From assembly GCF_042100115.1 (NCBI RefSeq), contig NC_091273.1, positions 4,774,001 to 4,838,000 on the forward strand: a stretch of DNA of 64,000 nt. The letters run 5' to 3'. The stretch is from Alternaria dauci (taxonomy: Eukaryota; Ascomycota; Dothideomycetes; Pleosporales; Pleosporaceae). The translations under genes and the position numbers were made by a program. Under the pieces are notes generated by a model that was not told the origin of the DNA, did not search any database, and worked only from the letters and a program-made list of their open reading frames with translations. The stretch's first letter is position 1; each line of letters starts with the position of its first letter. Positions 55,139-64,000 of the stretch are shown piece by piece.

Positions 55139-55717
55139 GCTGCGTTCTGACAATAGCGTCTGTTAAAGCAGAGTATAGGATAGGTGTTACTTCGTTAGTC
55201 CTTTATCACATCTTTAGTATAGGTTTTAATTAGAAAAATCCCTAAATAATAACTAAATAAGTGAAGATCCTTCGAACTACCACCTAATTCGCCTTATAAA
55301 CCGCTATAGTACTACTAAGAAGAAGCTCGCTGTCGCGAGAATCTGCGAATGTCTAGATGTTATCGGATTGCGTGGGGTTCCTCTCCCTGTACTACGGATC
55401 CACGAGCTTATAAGAGAGCACATGCCTGATCTTGAGTACGTCCCTTGCTTGAATAATGCGGTCTTTTAGTAACAACTTATAGTAATAGCGAGATTAGCTT
55501 AGCGATTGGGTACTTGGAGGTTTTTCCAGCTATGATAATAGAACAAGACTCTTAATCCGTTGGTGTATATTATAAGTACGCGAGTAAATAGGCTAGAGTT
55601 AAATTATCTCGATAACTAATATACCTCTAATAATCGCGGGCATAATCGCGTACTGTGTATGGATAATGAGCTTGAAGTTTCGGCTCCCCGCTCACGGACC
55701 CTGCCGTTTTATCCCCG

Positions 55718-55734
55718 TGCGGTGGCGGACCGCA
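55718..55734. promoter_or_regulatory. Palindrome TGCGGT-N5-ACCGCA upstream of the Ayg1-like gene
   Basis: A perfect 6-bp inverted repeat with a 5-bp spacer containing inverted CGG/CCG triplets, the kind of site bound by Zn2Cys6 regulators. It lies about 235-250 bp upstream of the hydrolase start codon, within the first GC-rich DNA after the decayed island. Confidence 0.4.
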
Positions 55735-55966
55735 CCATTGCCGCAACATTTGTTGGCGCGAGAACTTGTGCCGAACCGGAGGTCTATGAATAGACCTGGA
55801 AGACTATATACTTGGGTATGAGACTTGAAGATTTGTTGCTGATGTTGAGTCTTGTGTCTTCAATTTAGCTGTCCATCTTTTGTCAACCTCGGAAGGTACC
55901 CGTGGACACTTTCCGCCAAAGAAAGAGGACAGGTACATACAACAACGCGAGAAGATTGTTCCAAAC

Positions 55967-57315
55967 ATGGCGGCACCAGGGGGCAAGTTCTTCATCCAAG
56001 AGAAGCTTAAGACTCCGGCAAAGCATCATGAGTCTTACGAACAGCTGTGGGAGACGAAATGGAAGATGCCTGTATGTTCATTACCACCTAGGTAGTTACT
56101 CGATCACATAGATGGGAGTTGCAACCATGCGAGACTGCATTTGCTAACACATCGCAGGCAGAGATGGGCGTCTACCCCTTCATGTTCGGCACAGCCTCCG
56201 ATTTCGAGCCGATAGTAAAAGAGATGAAATCCAAAGACATGAAAGAGCCCTATAACTGGGACGAATACGCCAAAATTTACTTTCCGCAAGCCGAAAAGCT
56301 CAAATCCATAGCCGAAGAAGCTGAGAAGAACGGCGAGAAAGAGAAGGCGTCAGAATACTACCTCCGCTCCAGCGCCGTTTACCGCATCAGCCGCTTCCCC
56401 GCGCCACGCAGCGACGTTCAACGCGAAGCATGGAGACTAGGCAAAGAAGTATGCATCAAGGGCCTAGGAATGCGTCCGCACCCCGTCCACGAAGTCAAGA
56501 TCCCACATCAACACGGCAACCAAGACGAAGGCGACCACATACCCGTCTACCACCTTGTCCCCGACTCTGCTTCAAAAGAGAACCCGGTACCCACCGTCAT
56601 CATCTTCACCGGCCTCGACGGCTACCGCACCGAACTGGCCGTCTGGATGGAAGGCTGGCGCCGCGTAGGCGTCGCGACCATCGTCCTTGAGATTCCTGGT
56701 ACTGGAGACTGTCCCGCTACCGCATCGGATCTCACGTCCCCGGACCGTCTCTACAGCTCACTGTTCGACTGGATAGCCACGCAAGATCGTCTCGACGCAA
56801 AGAAAGTCGCTATTTGGGCATTTAGCACCGGCGGGTACTATGCCATCCGCGTTGCTCACACACACGCAGACCGTCTCGCAGGCGTCGTAGCATTAGGAGG
56901 AGGCTGCCACTACATGTTTGAGCGCGAATGGCTCGACAATGTAAACCACCTCGAGTACCCCTTTGATCTTGCAAACACGCTCGCCTACAAATGGGGCTAC
57001 GGAAATGATGTTGAAGCCTTCAAACGAGAAGCTATGGACAAGTTCTCGTTGCTGAAGGACGGCACGTTGGATAAACAGACTTGTGCGAGGTTGCTGTTGG
57101 TGAATGGGACGGAGGATGAGATTTTCCCTATTGATGATTATTATCTTGCGTTGCAGCATGGGGCGCCCAAGGAGGCGAGGTTTATAACAGGTATCAAGCA
57201 CATGGGGGAGCCGGAGAGCTTCTTTGTCATTATCAAGTGGCTGTATAAGTTGTTTGGGATTGAGGCTGAAGTGGGGGCGCAGATGTCGACGCTGCCTTTC
57301 AAGCCGAAGTATTAA
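55967..57315 (+). CDS. Ayg1-like alpha/beta hydrolase
   Basis: Exons 55967-56071 and 56158-57315 encode 420 residues; the 86-bp intron has GTATGT, TTTGCTAAC and CGCAG. The catalytic triad is visible: nucleophile S258 in WAFSTGGYYAIR, D355 in NGTEDEIFP and H383 in GIKHMGEPES. RISRFPAPRSDVQREAW, TGLDGYRTEL and EIPGTGDCPA are hallmarks of the fungal Ayg1/WdYG1 family (DUF1100/FrsA-like), which in Aspergillus fumigatus and black yeasts shortens a heptaketide naphthopyrone by C-C hydrolysis in DHN-melanin synthesis; related enzymes act in other polyketide routes. There is no polyketide synthase or melanin reductase in the window, so it is either a stand-alone melanin enzyme or a relative with another substrate. 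Start at 55967 is preceded by open frame for 29 codons but no ATG. Confidence 0.88.
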
Positions 57316-58322
57316 GGGGGCGTGAGGTATGGAAAGAGGATGAATGAAGAGAAGTCATATGGACTATGACGGCGAGTGAAATTGAGATGAGGTGATTCCT
57401 CGAAATCCATGTTTAGCACATGTGCTATTGTGCTACTGTGATAGGATATCTTCTCTACAGTAGTGTCGCTACTCTACGTTCACTTTTCTGTGTCCGCAAT
57501 ACATCTTTAGTTCCTCAATCACTCCAAGCCATTTCTCTCTTATTGCGATTGCTTGACAATTTTGTCCCATGCCATACACAGCTACGTGATTGCCTTGAAT
57601 ACATGCTGCATCCATTGCTCGTGTGCACGCATGCTCTCCACATGTCAGCCGCTGCAATGCCCTCACATACTCCTCCAAAGAATGCAGATATGCCCAATCG
57701 ACACTGAGTTGAAAGGCGAGACATCGTGTTTGCGACAGGACAAGTGACTTAGGCAATGCGAGTTCTATTATAAATTATCTACATCACATTTCCGCCTCGC
57801 CCACCCACTCGATCCAACATAAGCGTACATCAAATACAATCGGTTCATCGTACAAGGAAAACTTCAAAGTGGAATCTAAAGCGAAGGGTATTGCGGCGTG
57901 TGCGCATTCATATCGCAGCATCGCCAAAAGGGACATTGAACAAAAAAGGAAAATTGGTATCATTGTTCTTTCCGAGAAGCCCTGCCTGCATCACGCAAGC
58001 CGCCAACCGAGGGGGACAGAAAGGAAAAAAGAGAATCGAAAAGTACAGCACGGTGTGTATATTATAAGAGAGAAGATTGATCTGTTCGTGGGTAGTGCTC
58101 AGAGATGAGGAAGTGACAGTGGGTGTGGAGTGGAACGACGACAAGCGAATAGACTGTTCAAACCATGAACAAAGGGTGCGACGGAAATGCGCGACCGACT
58201 CGGTGTTGTAGATGACGAGTGATCCAGCCCATGGCTCTTGAAATGAGTGGCGAAAGTCCTAGGACGGTCTTGATGTCTTCTCGTAGTCTTTCAAACGCGA
58301 GTTAGCCACTAGCTAAACACGC
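57316..58322. other. Convergent 3' region between the hydrolase and the last gene
   Basis: 1 kb, somewhat AT-rich, with no supportable gene. ATATTATAAGAGAG near 58058 and similar words are probably polyadenylation context of either gene. Confidence 0.4.
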
Positions 58323-61300
58323 TCAATCGTTCAGTCCAAAGACCCGCCTTAGGCCTTGGAACTTCTTCTTCTTTCCGCTTCGGCCGTAGGAGACGGAACG
58401 GCCTTGAGCATCAACAATGGGCGCCGAAACGTTGGAGATGGTGCTGGACTGTCGGTTGGTGAAGCGCGGTCTACGGGCCGTGACACCATCTGAGCTCACT
58501 GGACGGTCTTCAGTGCCAATGGCAGGTGGAGGTTGAAGTGGCCATTCAGGAGTCTTTCTACGTTGTAGTTTGGGCGATCGAGGAGAAACGGATCTTGGGT
58601 CGCCGAATTCCTTGTCCTCGTCAATGGGCGTCATGGGATGCCCCACATCGCGGTTGCGTTGTGCGGGTGGCATAGGAATCACATCGGAAGTTGGAGCATA
58701 TTGCGCCAGCCCGGGCTGCGCTTGAACGGCTTGTGGCTGGGCAGTAGTCTTCTTCTTTCCTAGGCCGAAGAAACCACGCTTCGACTTGCTCTTGCCAGCA
58801 TCTCCAAACGAGGGCAAAGGCGCATGCTTGCTGTCACGTAAAGAGCCGGCGGAGAGGGCTGCACCTTGTGCGCCTGAGTTGCTGTTTGCGCCATTTGTCA
58901 CTGGAGCGGCTTTGGGAACAACGTTCGTGGGCTCGTCCTCCGCTTCTTCCTCCGCTTCTTCCTCTAGATCGGTAGAGTCGCCATCTTCTTCGCCCGCTTT
59001 TCTAGGAATCCCTCGTACTGGCGCCAGACCTGGAGGCAGAGTGTAGTCGGCAGGCTCATCATCGTCCGAGTCGTCAAATCGACTTTGGAAACGAGTGGGT
59101 CGAGCATCGTCTTCTTCGTCGCTTGAATCAGCAAAACGACTCTTGAACGCAGCTTTTGAAGCCTTGACAGGTGGTGCGTTCTGCTTCGGCTCTCTAGACG
59201 GTTTAGGCGGCAGTATCTGCTTGTTGAAGACGGGCATTGGCGGTGTAGGCGACGCAGGACGAACATCGGATCCTCGGCGGAATCTGCCCATTGGCGACAA
59301 TGATCGAATGCTGAATTTTGATGACTTTACTGGTTCTGGCGTTGGCGAAGAAGGCCGCATAGACCTTCGCATGGCGGACGAAGCGGCTGGGGGAGAAATT
59401 GCGCGGACTTGCCTGGGTGCCGGAGCACTTGCTCGCATGGTAGGCGCAGGATCTTGTCTCATTGAGCCGCGCATCGTATACCGCCCACCCTGTTCCCGTC
59501 CTCCGCGCTTTCTGGCGCGTTCGCGTTGGAAACTGCTAACAGAAGCATCAGAGTCACTGTCATATGTAGGTGCTGGTGCGGCCATCGGTTTTGCTGCAAG
59601 CATGCTCTGTGGTCTACCCTTGGAGACAGCACCAGCAGCAGGCGGGATGTTTCTCTTCTGGAGAGCACCTCGCGGGGGTTTGGTGTCCATAGGTACCATA
59701 CTGTGTCGCGACGCTGCTAGACCCATGCTTGGTGCCGGTGAGGCATCCGCTGAACGCATGCTTTGTCGCATTTGGGGCTGCGCTCTAGAAGTTGTGTCTG
59801 AGGGTCCCCGCATGCTCGACCGCATAGTCGATCCCATCTGCGGTCCTGTTCGTGAAGCCGGGTCAGAACCTCCTCGCATAGTTCGCTTCATGTGAATCTC
59901 AGAGGCACCTTCCCTCGGCGCCGCCGTCCGCATGGTTGTCCTAGCCTGTGATTCAGCTGGGCGCGCCGGCTGTGGTACAGGGCTCTTCTTCAAAGCAGAC
60001 TTGAGAGGTTTTACTGCAGACTGATCAGCCGATGGAGGAGTAGTCCTTCGGGGTGGCATGGCTGTGACCTTGCGCTCTGGTGTTGTATCAGGTGTATACT
60101 CGCGGGAGGCAGATGGTGTTGACATGTCCTCTGAGACCGGAGCTTGTACGACTCGAGAGATGACTTCCTGAGCATGTGACGCTTGATCGGGGGTCGCTTG
60201 AGCCTGCCCTAGTTCTGGATCTGGCTTCTTCAAAGATGCGTTGAGACCGCTCCAGTGCTGCTGAGCAGCGTTCCAGTCTTGCGTTGGTGTAGTGTCCGAA
60301 TCGCGGCGGTCGTTGACGGCGGTGTCGAGCTGGAGCTTCGAGGTAGTCTTGTCTGTGGCATCTGTATTTGCGTATCTTGAAGACAGCAACCCAGAAGACA
60401 CAACAACAGGCTTCTCCATCAGGGCGTTGATGCTGCCGAACCCTTCACCATCGGAGAGATCTTCGTAGGCGTCGCTGTAAACGCTGCTGTTGTCATCTGT
60501 GGTCTCATCATATTCCTCTGCCTGTGTGGTAGACTTTGGCTGTTGTGTTGTTGAGTCCACAACGGGCGCAGACGTCGTGGAAGTCGGGCTGACTGTCTTA
60601 TGCTCGGCTTCAGGAACATCTTCGCCCCAACCCCCGGGTATGGTCATGCTCTGATACACGGGCTCAGGCCTCTCGTGCGGACTAGGGGTGGCGGGCTGGA
60701 GTGCGATGTCAGGCACTTCAACGACCTGTTCCGGGACGGGAGCCGCCGCCGCTGTTGTCTCATGTTGTGACGCGGACAGAGAGTTCGGCTCTGGAGCAGG
60801 TGGCTGTTGCAAAGTCTCCATAGGCCTATGGATATTGGAGTAGTCGCTCGAGTCTGATACATAGCCACTCCCCTCGACTGTGGTGACATCGGGAGGTAGC
60901 GGGTTGACGTGTGTTGCGTGCTTCTGGGCAAAATCCTCTGCGACAATGTTCCCAAGCGCAGTGTCACTAGAGGCGTTTGAGGTAGGGAACGTCTCGGTAA
61001 CCTTCTCAGCCATGTTTTCCTGCGGTCGTCGCTCCTTGTCGCGTATACTACCGAACACTGGTAGAGCAGCGCGTGGCTTCATGAAGTCTTCGAATTCGTC
61101 CTCCTTTTCAGTTATGGGACTCCACTTGGGCGCACCAAGACCTCCGTGAGAAGGTGCCTCCGTATCAGTAGCTTTGCCGAGCAGTACTGGCTCCTCCTCA
61201 AAACTAACACGGACATTTTTCTTCTTCTTCCTGCCTCCGTCTTCAGAACCAGTATCGGATGCTTCGCTCGGAGCAAAACGAGCAGAGAGACGTCCGTTTG

Positions 61301-63011
61301 CCGTCGCTGGCGAGCCGCCGCGGCGCGAAACCGAAGGCGAGCTCTTCAAGACGGACTTTGCAGGGGAAACTGAGCGCGGAAGCGGGTCATGTTTAGTCGC
61401 TGCGAGTTCAACGGGTACAGCCGCAAAATGGGCAGTACGTGGTGGGCTCAGTGAAGCATTCCGGTCATGCGCTTCAGGAAGACGGCCACGGCCCTGGCCA
61501 CTAACAGAACCTGCAGGTGTCGAATTGGCTGGTGTTGCCAGGCGAGGATAGGCACCATCCTGGTTCTGAGCGGATTTGGGCGACGCCTCATCGTCTTCGT
61601 GGCCAACTATAGTACCATAGCCAGAGTCTTCGAGTTTACGACTGGTGTGTGCCTGCTCCTCGGGTGGGAAGTCGGCGTCAACGAAATCGTCAGAATGTCG
61701 CGTTCCGGTAGCTGCGTTAAGTTGGGGCTCGGGTGCTTGCGTCACAGGCTCTTCTTGTCTCTGCGGTGCTTGTTGCTCCTGTCGGACATAGTGACGTATG
61801 GGACTCGGTGAGCCCCGGCCCATCTGGTTTTCAGGAATGTGGACTGAATGGAAGGTGTCGACGTGCTGTGGCACGTACCGCGGCGCGGGCTCCGGCTCTT
61901 CGTGTAGCTCTCGATGGCGGGCCATGGCATCCTGCTTATGGATGAACTTGCGCGACGAAGGGTCATAGATGGCATCTGGCGAGTTGGGATCGACTGGTCG
62001 AGGAGCGCGCGGCGGCAGATAGGATTGCGATTGTACAGCAGATCCAGATGGCTTGGCGCGCATACTGCCGCTCGACAGTTTTGCGCCCTGAAGACCCTGC
62101 GAGACCTGGTGTGTTTTGACCGGACGTTCAGCGGCACTCTGGACCGACCGTTGAGCGTTCTGGAGATCATAGCTAGAGACGCCACTGGATGTCTTGGGTC
62201 GCGACGTCGAGGCCATGCGTTGGAGAGCCTCTTGGTTCACGACCGGGCCACCAAACCATCCTTTGCTGGAAGGCGGCGAGGGATTTTGACGTGTGCCTAC
62301 TATGCCCGGAGACATTGGGCGGGAGAAGTTTACGGACCGCGAGGCATCGTCTTCCTCGGATACCTGGGCAAGATGGCCAGCAGCCCGTTGGCCTCTCCCG
62401 ACGGCGTTTGCGCCCCTGTCCAGGCTGACGCCTCGACCTCTGCCTCCTGCCGGTGCTGGCGCTCCTCCTCGATACGTAGGCTCTAGGCTGGATGCACGCC
62501 GATGAACAACACTGCCCTGTTGCTGCACGTTCTTTGGCACGGGCGGAACTGGAGGCGCATCCGGGTCAGCTGGGCTGCCTCTGCCGGGGGATGGGGCGCG
62601 GAATGAGCGCTCTGTCATGGAGCCTGAGCTCGAGTGTCGGCGCAGGCCAGGGGCGCCAGGCTGTTGTCTCGAGAGGCTGCCGTTTGACGACAGTGAGCCG
62701 CGGCGCACCATGCGCTTCGTGACTGTGTCGCCCACGGGAGTCGGCGTCGTGACGTGGGTGCGCAAGGCGGCGGCGGCGGCTGCAGACGAGAGGTCGCCAT
62801 GGGATTCGGCGCTCTTGATGAAAGCTTTCGAGGCGGCAAGCGAGGCGGATGCGCTGGGGGGAGGGGCTCGTTGGGGCTGCATCGGGGGAGAATTGTTAGC
62901 ATCGCGTCGCCAGAGGCCTGCCGAGCGCGCGACAGGAGGTTTGCGCGCGCCCTCTCACCCAAGGCGAGTACGTACCGGATTGGACGCTGCCCGTCGCCGT
63001 TTCCCGAACAT
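58323..63011 (-). CDS. Large disordered Ser/Pro-rich protein of unknown function
   Basis: Minus-strand exons 63011-62976 (12 codons) and 62876-58323 encode 1,529 residues; the 99-bp intron (GTACGT donor, GCTAAC branch, GATGCAG acceptor) gives an N-terminus MFGKRRRAASNP-PQRAPPPS that reads like fungal orthologs, whereas the ATG at 62882 lies at the intron end. Almost the whole chain is low complexity: Ser, Pro, Arg and Gln rich, with PPVPPVPK (a possible SH3 ligand), a conserved-looking DPNSPDAIYDPSSRKFIHKQD block near residue 300, a run of short TMRSSMRG-type basic repeats (about 1010-1180), two FKSRFADSSDEED/FQSRFDDSDDDE acidic units (about 1290-1330) with RGIPRKAGEEDGDSTDL, and a basic C-terminus KKKKFQGLRRVFGLND. 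I recognise no enzyme domain. It may be a scaffold, perhaps cortical or cytoskeletal; that is only inference. Confidence 0.85.
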
Positions 63012-64000
63012 TTTGGCGGTGGTGAATTAGAGATTACGGCAGTTGCGACTGGCTTTGCATTTCCGTGTGTGCATGCGAGGATGTCGTGGCTTCGGAGGTG
63101 CAGCAAGGGTCGTCGAGATGATGTCACGCCTGCAGGGCGGAACCGTGCGGATTGCTTGAGTGAGTGAAAGAGAGTGGACGGCTACTTGGGTCAAACCACC
63201 AGACGAAAAAGAAAACAGATCCCAGGGCGCAAGTGAGTCGGGGTCCTTTCTCACGTGTGGAGGGATTGGAAACTGAAAAGGGCTCGAAGACGCATCTGGG
63301 CGGAGTCGAGTTGTTGTAGCTAGCAAAACAAGTAAGAGGATCGTCATCTTCCCGGACATCTCAAAGCTTAGGCCGACGTGTTGGCGCCGATATGGCCAGC
63401 CTTGCACCGGCGCCATTTGCTGCCGTCGCGCAAAAGTGTCAAACACTTCACCGTCTCATCCAGATAGTCAAACATGCGTCGTTGTCGAGGGTGAGGCTGT
63501 TGAATGTGCTGGGAAGGCGTGGCTTTGCCCTGCCAGATGCAGTCTAGACCATGTTTTGTTTATCCTCACCCTTGCTCCTTGTCTACACTCTCGTCCATCA
63601 TCCTCCACACACGCACGCACTTCTCCTGACACTTTGCAGCACAAGGTCCCTGATTTCTGTACCTCTCCAGCTAGTGGTCCTGTCCAAGCACCAGCACCAG
63701 TCTGGCCAGTCCCATATCCAGCGCCACTGACGTATGCGATATCTCCGCGAAGCCGTCGTAGCGCCGGCTGGGGGTTCGCCGTTTGATTCGTGAATCTATC
63801 CCAAAGCACGCGCACTGGTCCACGGCGTTTCCCAGTGACACGTCGCAGAGGCAGCAACGCACCAGGACGGAATCAAGCCAACTCCGTCTCCAACGACGCT
63901 TGATTCCAAGATTGCAGTATGTAACACACATGTTTGTTTGCGTCAGAACCATGTGGGTTCCATGATCGCCGAACTGGCCCACTCAATGCTGCGAGATCGC
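63012..64000. other. Upstream region of the disordered protein gene, to the window edge
   Basis: GC-rich promoter-like DNA with CT-rich runs near 63190-63330 and no gene that can be supported before the window ends. Confidence 0.4.

Larger units (their letters stand above)
53717..55966. other. AT-rich decayed island with repeat relics
   Basis: From 53717 to about 55640 no intact gene is seen. It contains a foldback element (53962-54185), a smaller inverted repeat (55072-55138) and stretches of degenerate coding-like sequence with scattered stops (54883-55080 and 55285-55470). TA-rich words suggest mutation of repeats. GC content recovers near 55680, where the promoter of the hydrolase gene starts. 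Confidence 0.55.

Noticed and set aside
59095..59895. Open frame of 266 codons opposite the disordered protein gene
   Set aside because: Antisense shadow of a GC-rich low-complexity coding region with no recognisable motif.

Overview
The window is nuclear DNA of a filamentous ascomycete (Pezizomycotina). The genes are eukaryotic, with short introns of about 47-127 bp that have GTANGT donors, CTAAC/CTGAC branch sites and YAG acceptors. Gene families (Ayg1-type hydrolase, BCS1-like AAA, Rtg2, NAD-type glutamate dehydrogenase, L-type lectin) and AT-rich islands carrying a transposon full of C-to-T type stop codons fit a Dothideomycete, most likely Pleosporales. That placement is inference from gene style, not from a database match.

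Layout. 1-638: 3' end of an Rtg2-like Ppx/GppA protein. 2011-5311: NAD-specific glutamate dehydrogenase. 6289-6911: small basic protein. 7384-9020 (-): cytochrome P450. 10196-12165: secreted GH20 hexosaminidase. 12423-13992 (-) and 14242-15499 (+): DNA primase small subunit and a DUF1917-like protein sharing a 249-bp bidirectional promoter. 17569-19218: allantoinase with GATA and UaY-type sites upstream. 19645-21146 (-): Emp47-like lectin. 21843-22902: prohibitin 2. 23207-24706 (-): kinase-fold gene interrupted by one in-frame TAG. 25720-27714 (-): Ace2/Swi5-type zinc-finger factor. 28377-29020: ubiquitin-eS31 fusion. 29354-30463 (-): probable GPI-anchored protein. 31834-34140: BCS1-like AAA ATPase. 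34442-35626 (-): multi-pass membrane protein. 37217-38584 (-): secreted SMP-30/lactonohydrolase. 40844-44401 (-): Wee1 kinase. 47991-50003: cytosolic lysyl-tRNA synthetase.

From about 50.0 to 56.0 kb the character changes. A 2,094-bp pogo/Fot1-type transposon with 45-bp perfect terminal inverted repeats, TA target duplication and more than 20 nonsense codons is followed by a gene for a small secreted eight-cysteine peptide with a defensin-like cysteine pattern, a MITE-like foldback element and decayed AT-rich DNA. An Ayg1-like hydrolase gene (55967-57315) lies at the far edge. The window closes with a 1,529-residue disordered protein (58323-63011, -).

How the genes work together. Most are unrelated housekeeping genes; there is no biosynthetic cluster. 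A loose nitrogen theme exists (glutamate dehydrogenase, allantoinase, hexosaminidase). Primase and Wee1 are cell-cycle genes, and primase has MluI-box motifs in its promoter. The most unusual part is the transposon-flanked island with the defensin-like peptide; the nonsense-interrupted kinase gene and recurring palindromes upstream of allantoinase are also worth a look. All exon boundaries were read by eye from splice consensus and frame continuity and have no transcript support.
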